64,000 nucleotides of DNA. Source: Flavobacterium sp. Root186 (lineage in GTDB: Bacteria; Bacteroidota; Bacteroidia; Flavobacteriales; Flavobacteriaceae). Each line of letters opens with the position of its first letter. The first letter of the stretch is position 1. The translations under genes were made by a program, and so were the position numbers. Shown in pieces: positions 51,621 through 60,996 of the stretch. A model generated the notes under the pieces. It saw only the letters and a program-made list of their open reading frames with translations. It ran no database searches and was not told the origin of the DNA. Where the stretch lies: assembly GCF_001428525.1 (NCBI RefSeq), contig NZ_LMHW01000010.1, forward strand, positions 310,341 through 374,340, read 5' to 3'.

Positions 51621-53669
51621 ATGAAACCCAATTTTTTTCTATTCAAAAAAATGCTTTTGTCCATTTTGTTTGTGGCATTTTTCTTTAATTCGGCTTTAGC
51701 CCAAAAAAGTATCAAAATAACTTTTGGGAAAAACGGAATCATAACTTATGATGCAAAACAAAAAACAATTGCTGTAAGCCAATCTGGAAAAACTATTTTT
51801 TCAGAAGCAAAAGCTTCAGTTATTGTGAATGGTAAAACAATTTCGGTTAATGATTATTCAGAAGCTGTTTTGTCAAAAGAAACACTGAATGATAATTTAG
51901 GAAAAGGAACAAAATATACACTTACTTATACGGATAAAACCAATCCCACCCTAATCCAAAACTTCTATACTTATAACAATCAGTCCTATTTTATAACTCA
52001 AATAGAAATTTTAGGTACAGGGCAGCAAGTCGCCACCAATTATATTTCGCCTTTAGATTTAGGAAAAATTACTTTTGATAAAATTGAAAACCTGCAAACC
52101 GTTTTTGTGCCTTATGATAATGATGCTTTTATCAGTTACAATTCAAAGAAGCTGGATACAATTTCGCATAGTACAAGTGCCGAAGTCGGAATTTTATTCA
52201 ATAATACTTCCAGAAATGGTTTTATAATAGGTTCTCTAGAACACACCGTTTGGAAAAGTGCTGTAAAAACAACCAATAAAAAACCGACAGCTTTATTTTC
52301 TGCATGGGCAGGATATGCTGAAAAAGAAATTACACGTGACAGTATCGCACACGGTTTGGTAAAAGGCAATAAAGTATTGTCTCCAAAATTTTTCGTGGGT
52401 TATTATTCAGATTGGCGAAATGGTATGGAAGATTATGCCAAAACCAATCGCATTGTAGAAAAGCCTTATGTTTTTGAGTGGGACAAACCAACTCCGGTAG
52501 GATGGAACAGCTGGGGAGTTTTGATGGAGAAAATTAATTTTGAAAATACGACAAAGGTTGCAGACTTTTTTGCCAATTCAATTCCACAGTTTAGAGTAGG
52601 TAACACAGCTTATATCGATTTGGATTCATTTTGGGACAATATGGTAAAAGGCGGTTTTACGGGAGATTTTAGCAAACTAAAAGAATTCGCAGATTATTGT
52701 AAAAGCAAAGGTTTAGAACCGGGAGCATATTGGGCGCCTTTTACAGATTGGGGTTGGAAAGACGGGCCAAACCGTAAAGCCGAAGGAAGTGATTATACTT
52801 TTGGAGAAATGTGGACCAAAACCGGAAACACATATTTTGATTTTGACGGTGCCAGAGCGATCGACCCAACACATCCGGGTACGCTAAAACGTGTTGATTA
52901 TGTAATTAATAAACTAAAAGCATGCGGTTTTAAAATGATTAAAATTGACTTTTTAGGCCACGCTGCTGCAGAATCTTCTTCGTTTTATGATAAAAATGTT
53001 ACTACTGGAATGCAGGCTTACAAAGTTGGAATGGAACATTTGGTAAATGCACTAGACGGGCAAATGCTTATTTATGCTGCTATTTCCCCAAACATGGCAA
53101 CATCTCGTTATGCCCACGTCCGTCGTATTGCATGTGATGCCTGGAAAACAATCGAACATACCCAATACACACTTAATAGTGTAAATTATGGCTGGTGGCA
53201 AACCTACTCGTATGATTATATTGATGCCGATCATGTGGTTTTTGCAGATGTAACAGAAGGAGAAAACCGCGCCAGATTAATTTCGGCAGTCATTACAGGA
53301 ACTTTAATAACCGGAGACGATTATAGTAAAGATGGAATTTGGAGCGTACGCGCAAAAGAATGGCTTCAGAATAAAGAATTACTAAAAATTGTTTCTCACG
53401 GAGTAGCTTTTCGTCCGGTAGAAGGAAATACAGGAAAACATACGACTGAAGTTTTCGAACAAAAAATAGGAAACGATTGGTATATAGCGGTTTTAAATTA
53501 TGGTAATACACCTAAAAATTATTCACTTCCTCTGGAAAGATTGGGCATAAAAAAGGGTAATTATAAACTGCAAGATCTTTTTACAAATCAAAATACTAAT
53601 GTAAAAAATAATATAAATGTAAGTCTTGGTTCTAAAGATGCTCATTTGTACAAAATCATAAATCGTTAA
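51621..53669 (+). CDS. Clan GH-D glycosidase (GH27/GH36-like), paralogue without CBM or T9SS tail
   Basis: 682 residues. Signal peptide (cut after LAQ, about 27). The catalytic region is closely related to the divergent gene at 48398: WNSWGVLMEKINFENTTKVADFF, YIDLDSFWDNM, nucleophile in MIKIDFLGHAAAESSSF (Asp 443) and acid/base candidate in RRIACDAW (Asp 506). The absence of a carbohydrate-binding and a sorting domain suggests it stays in the periplasm while its paralogue works at the surface. An alpha-galactosidase or a related activity is expected. It is first in a plus-strand unit with the esterase 10 bases later and the GH36 gene. Confidence 0.87.
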   Translation: MKPNFFLFKKMLLSILFVAFFFNSALAQKSIKITFGKNGIITYDAKQKTIAVSQSGKTIFSEAKASVIVNGKTISVNDYSEAVLSKETLNDNLGKGTKYTLTYTDKTNPTLIQNFYTYNNQSYFITQIEILGTGQQVATNYISPLDLGKITFDKIENLQTVFVPYDNDAFISYNSKKLDTISHSTSAEVGILFNNTSRNGFIIGSLEHTVWKSAVKTTNKKPTALFSAWAGYAEKEITRDSIAHGLVKGNKVLSPKFFVGYYSDWRNGMEDYAKTNRIVEKPYVFEWDKPTPVGWNSWGVLMEKINFENTTKVADFFANSIPQFRVGNTAYIDLDSFWDNMVKGGFTGDFSKLKEFADYCKSKGLEPGAYWAPFTDWGWKDGPNRKAEGSDYTFGEMWTKTGNTYFDFDGARAIDPTHPGTLKRVDYVINKLKACGFKMIKIDFLGHAAAESSSFYDKNVTTGMQAYKVGMEHLVNALDGQMLIYAAISPNMATSRYAHVRRIACDAWKTIEHTQYTLNSVNYGWWQTYSYDYIDADHVVFADVTEGENRARLISAVITGTLITGDDYSKDGIWSVRAKEWLQNKELLKIVSHGVAFRPVEGNTGKHTTEVFEQKIGNDWYIAVLNYGNTPKNYSLPLERLGIKKGNYKLQDLFTNQNTNVKNNINVSLGSKDAHLYKIINR

Positions 53670-53679
53670 TTGAATGTAT

Positions 53680-55650
53680 ATGAAAAGACATTTTTTTAAG
53701 AAAACCATTTTAGTTGTATCGTTGCTGATACTTTCATCAAATGCTGTAAAAGCTTCGGTAACACTGCCTTCTTTTTTTACAGATAATATGGTATTGCAGC
53801 AAAAAAGTGCAGTTCCGTTTTGGGGAGAAAGCAATCAAAAATCAGTATCAATTACAACTTCATGGGATAAAAAAACATACAAAGCGAATGTCGTAAACGG
53901 CAAATGGACTGTGGTTTTGAAAACCCCTGTTTTCGGCGGACCTTATTCGATTACTATAAATGACGGAGATTTAAAGACGCTTCAAAATATTTTAATTGGT
54001 GAAGTCTGGCTGTGTTCCGGACAAAGCAATATGGAAATGCCTCTTGAAGGATGGGGAAAAATAAACAATTATAAAGAAGAAATACAAAACGCTGATTATC
54101 CTCAAATACGATTATTACAAGCCGAACATATCGAAAGTACTTTACCGCTAAATACGTTAAAAGTACAGCACGACGGCTGGAATGTATGCAGTCCAAAAAA
54201 CATTGCCGATTTTAGTGCAACAGCGTATTTTTTTGCCAGAAAGATTTACAAAGAAAAAAAGATTCCGATAGGATTAATTCATTCTTCGTGGGGAGGAACA
54301 CTTATAGAAGCCTGGACAAGTTCTGGAGCGTTAAGTACAATTCATGATTTTGATACCGAAATCGAAGCCATGAAATCTGAAACGAACAGAGAAGCTTTAC
54401 TGCAGAAATACAATGCTGATTTGGCTGTTTGGGAAAAGCAGGTTGCGAATGCAGACAAAGGAATGCAGCAGGAAAAAGCAATTTGGTCAGCAGAAAACTT
54501 TGATGATGCATCCTGGAAAACTATGAAACTGCCTTCTTTTTTTGACAGCCACGGATTAGCCAATTTTGATGGCGTAATCTGGTTTAGAAAAAAGTTCACC
54601 ATCACTGAAAATAATAAAGATTTTAACCTGAGTTATTATGCCGATGATGATGATATACTTTGGGTAAATGGTAATCATGTTGGCGAAACCAAAGGTTATA
54701 ATGTAGAACGTCATTATACGATTCCTGTTAAGTTTCTGAAAAAAGGAGAAAATACAATCACAATCAGAGTTTTTGACGGAGCAGGAAACGGAGGAGTTTA
54801 CACAGATGAAAAAATCACTTTAAAATCTGAAAATGAAACTCTTTCATTAGCCGGAGACTGGAAATATAATATTGGTGCAGACAGTAAAGATCTACAGGCA
54901 AAACCATATTTAGCGCAAGGGCAAAACAGACCAAGTGCGATTTATAATGCTATGATTGCGCCTTTGTTAGATTATAAAATAAAAGGAGTAATCTGGTATC
55001 AGGGAGAAAGCAATGCAGAAAGAGCTTTTCAATATCAAAAATTATTGCCACTGCTGATAAACGATTGGAGAGCTAAATTTAAAGATAAAAATCTGCCGTT
55101 TTTGTTTGTTCAGTTAGCCAATTATAAGCAGCAAAAACAACAGCCTGAAGATTCAGATTGGGCAGAATTAAGAGAAGCACAATTCATGGCTTTGAAATTA
55201 CCAAATACCGGAATGGCGGTGACAACTGATATTGGAAATGGAGAAGACATTCACCCAAAAAACAAACAAGATGTTGGAGGACGTTTGGCAAATATTGCTC
55301 TAGCAAAAGTTTACAATACTAAAATTGAGTATTCTGGGCCACTTTATAAATCGTATATGATTAAAGCAAATGTGATTACAGTAGATTTTGATTTTAATGA
55401 AAATATAAAAGCAAAAGATAATCTCCTAAAAGGGTTTTCGATTGCTGGAGCCGACCAAAAATTTCATTGGGCAGAAGCCAAAATCGTCAACGGAAAAGTA
55501 GAAGTATATGCGCAGGAAGTCCCAAATCCGGTTTCGGTGCGATACAATTGGGCAGACAATCCAAACGGAAACTTAACCAATGCTTCAGGGTTGCCGGCAT
55601 CCTCTTTTAGAACCGATAACTGGGCAGGAATTACACAAAAAAAGAAATAA
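53680..55650 (+). CDS. Sialate/xylan O-acetylesterase-like SGNH hydrolase
   Basis: About 656 residues (the ATG at 53680 opens the signal peptide; a Met two codons earlier is possible). The SGNH blocks appear in GEVWLCSGQSNMEMPLEGW (nucleophile Ser about 116), HSSWGGTLIEAW, GVIWYQGESNA and DIHPKNKQDVGGRLA (Asp and His). Between the first and third blocks, about 270-385, is an inserted jelly-roll like that of beta-galactosidases (WFRKKFTITEN...YADDDDILWVNG). Removal of acetyl groups from sugars is expected, here probably from acetylated alpha-galactose-bearing chains. It is third of the gene pair/esterase/GH36 group with the GH36 gene starting 20 bases after its stop. Confidence 0.87.
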   Translation: MKRHFFKKTILVVSLLILSSNAVKASVTLPSFFTDNMVLQQKSAVPFWGESNQKSVSITTSWDKKTYKANVVNGKWTVVLKTPVFGGPYSITINDGDLKTLQNILIGEVWLCSGQSNMEMPLEGWGKINNYKEEIQNADYPQIRLLQAEHIESTLPLNTLKVQHDGWNVCSPKNIADFSATAYFFARKIYKEKKIPIGLIHSSWGGTLIEAWTSSGALSTIHDFDTEIEAMKSETNREALLQKYNADLAVWEKQVANADKGMQQEKAIWSAENFDDASWKTMKLPSFFDSHGLANFDGVIWFRKKFTITENNKDFNLSYYADDDDILWVNGNHVGETKGYNVERHYTIPVKFLKKGENTITIRVFDGAGNGGVYTDEKITLKSENETLSLAGDWKYNIGADSKDLQAKPYLAQGQNRPSAIYNAMIAPLLDYKIKGVIWYQGESNAERAFQYQKLLPLLINDWRAKFKDKNLPFLFVQLANYKQQKQQPEDSDWAELREAQFMALKLPNTGMAVTTDIGNGEDIHPKNKQDVGGRLANIALAKVYNTKIEYSGPLYKSYMIKANVITVDFDFNENIKAKDNLLKGFSIAGADQKFHWAEAKIVNGKVEVYAQEVPNPVSVRYNWADNPNGNLTNASGLPASSFRTDNWAGITQKKK

Positions 55651-55669
55651 GAAAATAACACATAATAAA

Positions 55670-57874
55670 ATGAAAAAACAATTTACAACTTTAAGGCAGT
55701 CTTTTGCGATAGCATTTTTTATTCTCACGAGTTATTGCAGTTCAATAACAGCACAGCAGATTATTACGGTAAAAACAAAAAGCAACGCATTGGTTTTACA
55801 AGTAACTCCGGGAAAAGAAATAAACACTATTTATTTAGGAGAAAAACTGGCAAACGATTCAGAATATACAAAAATACAAGCTCAGTTTCGTCAGGGAACA
55901 GATTACTCTGGTATTTATAATGCGGCTTATACGGCATCGGGATCTAAAAATTTGTTAGAACCTGCCATTACCGTAACGCACGCTGACGGAAATACTTCGC
56001 TTGATTTGTTATACGTAAGTCATGAAACAAACAAAATTAGTACAGGAGTTTTTCAAACTGATATTACGCTAAAAGATCTTGTTTATCCGGTTGAGGTTCA
56101 TTTGTTTATTCAGTCTTATTATGATAATGATGTAATAGAGCAGTGGACAACCATTCAGCATAATGAAAAAGCAAGTATTACTTTAAATAAATATGCTTCG
56201 GCTAATTTATATCTTAAAGGATACAATAACTTTTACCTAAATCAATATCATGGTGACTGGGCAAAAGAAATGCAGCCCGAAGAAACAAAGTTAACGCACG
56301 GAATTAAAGTGTTAGATTCTAAATTAGGATCTCGTACTAATTTATTTCAGCCATCGGTATTTATGGTTTCTTTAGATAAACCAGCTTCAGAAGATGAAGG
56401 AAAAGTTTTGTTTGCAGGTTTAGAATGGTCAGGAAATTTTAGAACCGATTTAGAATTAGATCCTTTAAATAATCTTCGTGTAATTTCAGGAATTAATAAT
56501 GCAGCAGCGGCTTATAAATTAGCTAAAAATGAAGTGTTTACAACGCCTAAATTTTGGTATACTTTATCATCAAAAGGAAAAGGAACTGCAAGCCGTAATT
56601 TGCACGATTGGTCAAGAAGTCATAAAATCCTTGACGGAAAAGGAGATCGTTTAACTTTGTTAAACAACTGGGAAGCGACTTATTTTAATTTTGATGAAGA
56701 GAAACTAAAAGTGCTTATCGCTGATAGTAAAAAACTGGGTGTTGATATGTTTTTATTAGATGATGGATGGTTCGGAAATACTTATCCACGTAATAATGAC
56801 GACGCAGCTTTAGGAGATTGGGAGGTTAACAAAAAGAAATTACCAAACGGAATTGGAACTTTGGTAAAAACAGCTAAAGACAATCAGGTTAAATTCGGAA
56901 TATGGATTGAACCTGAAATGGTAAATCCGGCGAGTGATTTGTATAAAAAACATCCGGAATGGGTGATTAAACAACCGGGAAGAGCAGAACATTATTTCCG
57001 TAATCAATTGGTTTTAGACTTATCAAATCCAAAAGTTCAGGATTTTGTTTATGGAGTTGTAGACAATCTTTTTACTCAAAATCCAGAATTGGCTTATATC
57101 AAATGGGATTGCAATGCAGTGATTTATAACGCGTATTCAAGTAATTTAAAAGACAATCAGAATAATTTTTATACGGATTATGTAAACGGGCTTTATAAAG
57201 TTTTAGAACGTATTCGTGTAAAATATCCAAAAGTGCCAATGATGCTTTGTTCCGGAGGCGGCGGAAGAGTAGATTACGGAGCTTTAAAATACTTTACTGA
57301 ATTCTGGCCAAGTGATAATACAGATCCTTTAGAGCGTGTATACATGCAATGGGAATACTCGTATTTTTATCCGGCTCTTACAATCGCAGCACACGTTACA
57401 GACTGGGGAAAACAGTCTATAAAATACCGTACAGATGTTGCTATGATGGGACGATTAGGTTTTGATATTGTGGTTAAAGATTTAAACGAAAAAGATTTAG
57501 CTTTTACGCAGCAAGCCATTAAAAACTACAAGGCATTAAGCGGAACAATCTGGCAGGGAGATCAATATCGTCTGCAAAACCCGTGGGGCAATGATGCGGC
57601 ATCGGTAATGTTTGTGAATAAAAACGGAAACGAAGCCGTAATGTTTAGTTATTCGGTTAATTCGAGATATGAAGCCGGAACACATCTTCCGATAAAATTA
57701 AAAGGATTGCAAGCTGGACAAAACTACAAAGTAGAAGAAATCAATGTGTATCCGGATAAAAAACCTTCTGTAGAAACAGCGGTTTATTCCGGAGATTTTT
57801 TAATGCAGGTTGGAATTAATCCAAATGTATCAGTATCAAATAACAGCGTTGTTTTAAAAATCACAAAGGCCTAA
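55670..57874 (+). CDS. Glycoside hydrolase family 36 alpha-galactosidase
   Basis: 734 residues from the ATG at 55670; an earlier in-frame ATG lies inside the esterase gene and lacks a signal sequence. Signal peptide (cut after TAQQ). An N-terminal beta-sandwich of about 300 residues is followed by the barrel: LDDGWFGNTYPRNND, GIWIEPEMVNP, nucleophile in YIKWDCN (Asp 480) and acid/base in FWPSDNTDPLER (Asp 549), then MGRLGFD. It releases terminal alpha-1,6-linked galactose from raffinose-type oligosaccharides or galactomannans in the periplasm. It closes the enzyme unit before the GntR gene. Confidence 0.95.
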   Translation: MKKQFTTLRQSFAIAFFILTSYCSSITAQQIITVKTKSNALVLQVTPGKEINTIYLGEKLANDSEYTKIQAQFRQGTDYSGIYNAAYTASGSKNLLEPAITVTHADGNTSLDLLYVSHETNKISTGVFQTDITLKDLVYPVEVHLFIQSYYDNDVIEQWTTIQHNEKASITLNKYASANLYLKGYNNFYLNQYHGDWAKEMQPEETKLTHGIKVLDSKLGSRTNLFQPSVFMVSLDKPASEDEGKVLFAGLEWSGNFRTDLELDPLNNLRVISGINNAAAAYKLAKNEVFTTPKFWYTLSSKGKGTASRNLHDWSRSHKILDGKGDRLTLLNNWEATYFNFDEEKLKVLIADSKKLGVDMFLLDDGWFGNTYPRNNDDAALGDWEVNKKKLPNGIGTLVKTAKDNQVKFGIWIEPEMVNPASDLYKKHPEWVIKQPGRAEHYFRNQLVLDLSNPKVQDFVYGVVDNLFTQNPELAYIKWDCNAVIYNAYSSNLKDNQNNFYTDYVNGLYKVLERIRVKYPKVPMMLCSGGGGRVDYGALKYFTEFWPSDNTDPLERVYMQWEYSYFYPALTIAAHVTDWGKQSIKYRTDVAMMGRLGFDIVVKDLNEKDLAFTQQAIKNYKALSGTIWQGDQYRLQNPWGNDAASVMFVNKNGNEAVMFSYSVNSRYEAGTHLPIKLKGLQAGQNYKVEEINVYPDKKPSVETAVYSGDFLMQVGINPNVSVSNNSVVLKITKA

Positions 57875-57890
57875 AATAAATTTCAAACAT

Positions 57891-57910
57891 TAGTATATAT
57901 TTGTACTATA
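57891..57910 (+). promoter_or_regulatory. Promoter with inverted repeat upstream of the GntR gene
   Basis: TAGTATATATTTGTACTATA contains TATATTTG, a -7 box (57896-57903), between TAGTA and TACTA arms. The arrangement would let the GntR protein bind its own promoter. No clear TTG lies at the expected distance. Confidence 0.45.
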
Positions 57911-57942
57911 TATTTTCTAAATAAATACCTATTAAAACGTTT

Positions 57943-58959
57943 ATGAAGCAAATTATTCAACAGATAAAAAATCTTGAATCAATTAATTCCCTATCCAAAC
58001 ACGAGCAGCTGGTTCAGGGAATAATTAATGCCATTGATGAAAAGGTAGTAACAAAAGGTGATCTGCTTCCATCTGTAAATACTTTTATAAGCGAATTAGG
58101 TTTTGCAAGAGAAACTATTGCCAAAGCTTATAAAGAACTTGTTCACAGAGGAATTATCGAATCAAAAAACCGACTGGGATATTTCGTTGCAACCAATGAT
58201 GTAAAACAAGAGTTGAAAGTGGCGCTGCTAATATTTGCATTTGATATTTTTCAGGAAACGTTTTATGAAAATTTCAGAAAAGGCCTTGGAAAAAATGTAC
58301 AATTAGATATTTTTTTCCATCATAATAATTTTGATACGTTCGAAAATATTATTCAAAGTATAAAAGGAAAATACGGAATGTTTGTTATTGCCCCGATTCC
58401 TAATAAAAAAACACCGGATGTTTTAAAACAGCTGCCAACAAACAGAGTATTGCTGGTAGACCGTTTTATAGAAACAGATGAGGATTACAATTATGTTGCA
58501 CAAGAGTTTGGAGATTCGTCTTACAATGCTTTTGTGCAGCTTAAAGATAAAATTAAAAAGTACGATGAGCTCGTTTTCTTCTTCAAGCCGTCGTCTGCAG
58601 AACCTAATGAAATTTTAAATTCATTTAAAAGATTCATGAAGGATTATGATATCAAAGGAATTATAAAAGAAGAATACACAGCAGGTTCTCTGGAAAAAGG
58701 AAAAGTGTATTTTACGATTCACAATCTGGAACTTTGGGAAATGCTGAAAGATTCTAAAATAAAAGGACTTAAGATTGGTACAGATATTGGTTTTATTTCG
58801 CACAACGATGATATTGTAAAAGAAATCATCTTTGACGGCGTAACCACGTTTTCTACAGATTTCTCTGAAATGGGAAAGAAAGCCGCTGATTTTGTGCTGA
58901 ACAGAAAAAAGACACAAGTGATTATCCCGACAATTCTTATTGATAGAAATTCGTTGTAA
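57943..58959 (+). CDS. GntR-family regulator with LacI-type sugar-sensing domain
   Basis: 338 residues. An N-terminal GntR winged helix (about 15-85, KGDLLPSVNTFISELGFARETIAKAYKELVHRGIIESKNRLGYFV) is fused to a periplasmic-binding-protein-like sensor (about 95-338), the arrangement of AraR-type repressors. Such proteins leave DNA when they bind a sugar. The downstream sodium symporter starts three bases later, and the PUL genes on both sides share a candidate operator, so it is the natural local regulator. Its sugar is unknown. Confidence 0.9.
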   Translation: MKQIIQQIKNLESINSLSKHEQLVQGIINAIDEKVVTKGDLLPSVNTFISELGFARETIAKAYKELVHRGIIESKNRLGYFVATNDVKQELKVALLIFAFDIFQETFYENFRKGLGKNVQLDIFFHHNNFDTFENIIQSIKGKYGMFVIAPIPNKKTPDVLKQLPTNRVLLVDRFIETDEDYNYVAQEFGDSSYNAFVQLKDKIKKYDELVFFFKPSSAEPNEILNSFKRFMKDYDIKGIIKEEYTAGSLEKGKVYFTIHNLELWEMLKDSKIKGLKIGTDIGFISHNDDIVKEIIFDGVTTFSTDFSEMGKKAADFVLNRKKTQVIIPTILIDRNSL

Positions 58960-58962
58960 TTT

Positions 58963-60555
58963 ATGAATGTTTTATCCATTGTTAGTTTTTTACTGATTAC
59001 AGGTTTAGTTGCCGTAATTTCAGCCATAAAAACACGTAAAAGAAAGGTACAAACCACAAGCGGACTTTTTTTTGCAGATCATAACAATAACTTTTTTATA
59101 GTTGGAGGAGCTTTACTGCTCAGCAATATAAGTGCTAATCAGTTTATAGGCGAAAACGAATCTATATACACCAACAACATGAGCGTTATGGCATGGGGCG
59201 TAAGTTCTGTGTTGGCTATGCTGCTTGTTGCAGAGTTTTTTCTGCCTATTTATTTTCGTACCGGAGCCATGACAATTCCGGATTATCTGGGAAAACGTTA
59301 TGACGATTCTACCAAAAAACTCGTATCGATCATATTTTTATGCAGTTATATTGTCAATTTACTTCCGGCAGTGTTATACGGAGGTGCCGTTGCCCTAACC
59401 GGAATGTTCAATTTTTTATATCCTTTAGAATTAACCTACTGGCAGAATATCTGGGTTATGGTTTGGATGATAGGTCTTACTGGCTGTGCCTATTCAGTTT
59501 TAGGCGGTTTACGTGCCATATCGATTAGTGACACGGTTTTAAGTGTTGGTTTATTGACCATTGGTATTGCTTTTCCTTACTTCGGATTTAAATTTTTAGG
59601 AAACGGAGACTGGTTCAAAGGGCTTCATATTTTGCTTTCGCAGCATAAAGAACATTTAAATTCCATAGGAGGACCGCACGATGAAATTCCGTTAAGTACC
59701 ATTTTTACAGGAATGTTTATTATGAACCTGTACTATTGGGGAATGGAGCAATTTATTGTACAACAGGCACTTTCTGCAAAAAGTTTATCGCACAGTCAAA
59801 AAGGAATGGGACTGGCCTGTTTAGGGAAGTTATTATGTCCTTTTATCATCAATATTCCCGGATTGGTTGGGGTTCATCTTTACCAAAATCTCGAAAATAC
59901 AGCCGAAGTTTTCCCGCTTGTTGTAAAAGATACATTGCCCGGAGTTATGATTGGTTTAACAGCCGCAGTGGTTCTTGGAGCTGCAATTAGTACTTTTAAT
60001 GCAGGTCTTAATAGCAGCAGTACATTGTTCGTGCTGAATCTTTATAAACCATGGTTAGAGAAAAGAAACAAAGGAGTAACAGAGAAACATTTGGTTTATA
60101 CCGGACGTAAATTTGAGATCATAGTATCGGCTTTAGCCATGTTTTCGGCTCCGTTTATATTGTTTAGCAAAGCTGGATTTTATACTTATTTACAACAGTT
60201 GAGCGGTATGTTCTGCCTGCCTATTTTTACCATTATTCTGATTGGTTTTGTGTTTAAAAAAGTACCACCGCAGGCTGCAAAAATGGGGATGATATTTTTT
60301 ATTTTAGGCTATATTATTTTTAACTACGTACTCGATATTAAATTGCATTATCTGCACATGCTGGCACTTTTATTTGTGCTTACTTCTGTATGCATGCTGT
60401 TGGTTTCTAAGTTTTATCCGAAATATAATTATGTAGAAATAAAATTAGAATCGGTTGAATTATCACCTTGGAGAAACCGCTATTGGTATTTTGGTGCTTT
60501 AATAATTGGGATGATAAGTATCTTCGTTTTATTCTCAAAATGGGGAATAGCTTAA
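58963..60555 (+). CDS. SSS-family sodium:solute symporter
   Basis: 530 residues with about 14 spans. The family core is visible in VVGGALLLSNISANQFIGENESIY, TIPDYLGKRYDDSTKKL, GGAVALTGMFNFLYP, LGGLRAISISDTVL and the late AAVVLGAAISTFNAGLNSSSTLFVLNLY. It carries a small solute (here probably galactose or a related sugar) with Na+ across the inner membrane. It is three bases after the GntR gene, so regulator and importer are one transcript. A terminator follows at 60603-60629. Confidence 0.93.
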   Translation: MNVLSIVSFLLITGLVAVISAIKTRKRKVQTTSGLFFADHNNNFFIVGGALLLSNISANQFIGENESIYTNNMSVMAWGVSSVLAMLLVAEFFLPIYFRTGAMTIPDYLGKRYDDSTKKLVSIIFLCSYIVNLLPAVLYGGAVALTGMFNFLYPLELTYWQNIWVMVWMIGLTGCAYSVLGGLRAISISDTVLSVGLLTIGIAFPYFGFKFLGNGDWFKGLHILLSQHKEHLNSIGGPHDEIPLSTIFTGMFIMNLYYWGMEQFIVQQALSAKSLSHSQKGMGLACLGKLLCPFIINIPGLVGVHLYQNLENTAEVFPLVVKDTLPGVMIGLTAAVVLGAAISTFNAGLNSSSTLFVLNLYKPWLEKRNKGVTEKHLVYTGRKFEIIVSALAMFSAPFILFSKAGFYTYLQQLSGMFCLPIFTIILIGFVFKKVPPQAAKMGMIFFILGYIIFNYVLDIKLHYLHMLALLFVLTSVCMLLVSKFYPKYNYVEIKLESVELSPWRNRYWYFGALIIGMISIFVLFSKWGIA

Positions 60556-60602
60556 GGAAGGTTCTGAGGTTCTGAGGGACAAAAGTTAAAAGGTTTATGT
60601 AG

Positions 60603-60629
60603 AGACGCACAGCAGTGCGTCTTTTTTTG
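60603..60629 (+). terminator. Terminator of the GntR/symporter unit
   Basis: AGACGCAC (60603-60610), loop AGCA, and GTGCGTCT (60615-60622) are followed by seven T's. A tandem GGTTCTGA doublet (60559-60576) lies before it. Confidence 0.85.
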
Positions 60630-60996
60630 TTTGTAGATGGGTTGAAATATCTGAAAATTGTTCAAAATCGTCTCTTTGATTTTGCAGGTAAATTATACCT
60701 GTTTTCTTTGTTTTAATCCAAAACACTCTTAGGTTTTGTCTGAGATTTCTTTAAATTAATTATTCCTTTATTTTCTTTTTCCTTTTTAAAGCTTGGTATT
60801 TCTATTAAAGCCGAAATAAATCATCAAAAAAAATATCAAATTCTTAAAACATAAATTTGGATGTATTGAAAATATTTGTATGTTTGTAATGTTGTAGTAT
60901 AGTATAGTATAAGTCAATTCGTTTTCTCATATTTTAATGCTCAATAAAAAGAATAAAACTAACTCACTAATTTATTAACTAAAAAACCAAATTATT
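60630..60996 (+). promoter_or_regulatory. SusC promoter region with palindrome and operator-like element
   Basis: This spacer contains no gene. It holds CAGGTA-AATTA-TACCTG (60685-60701), a promoter with TTG (60857-60859), 19 bases and TATGTTTG (60879-60886), then the shared element from 60892. The leader to the SusC start is about 100 bases. Confidence 0.6.
60892..60912 (+). promoter_or_regulatory. PUL operator-like element, copy 3
   Basis: TTGTAGTATAGTATAGTATA starts five bases after the TTTG of the -7 box, the same spacing as copy 2. It lies 84 bases before the SusC start. Confidence 0.7.

Noticed and set aside
55580..55669. Earlier ATG for the GH36 gene
   Set aside because: It lies within the esterase gene and would bury the signal peptide under 30 charged residues.
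60559..60576. GGTTCTGA doublet as a tandem repeat of interest
   Set aside because: Only two units, low complexity, no link to any gene.
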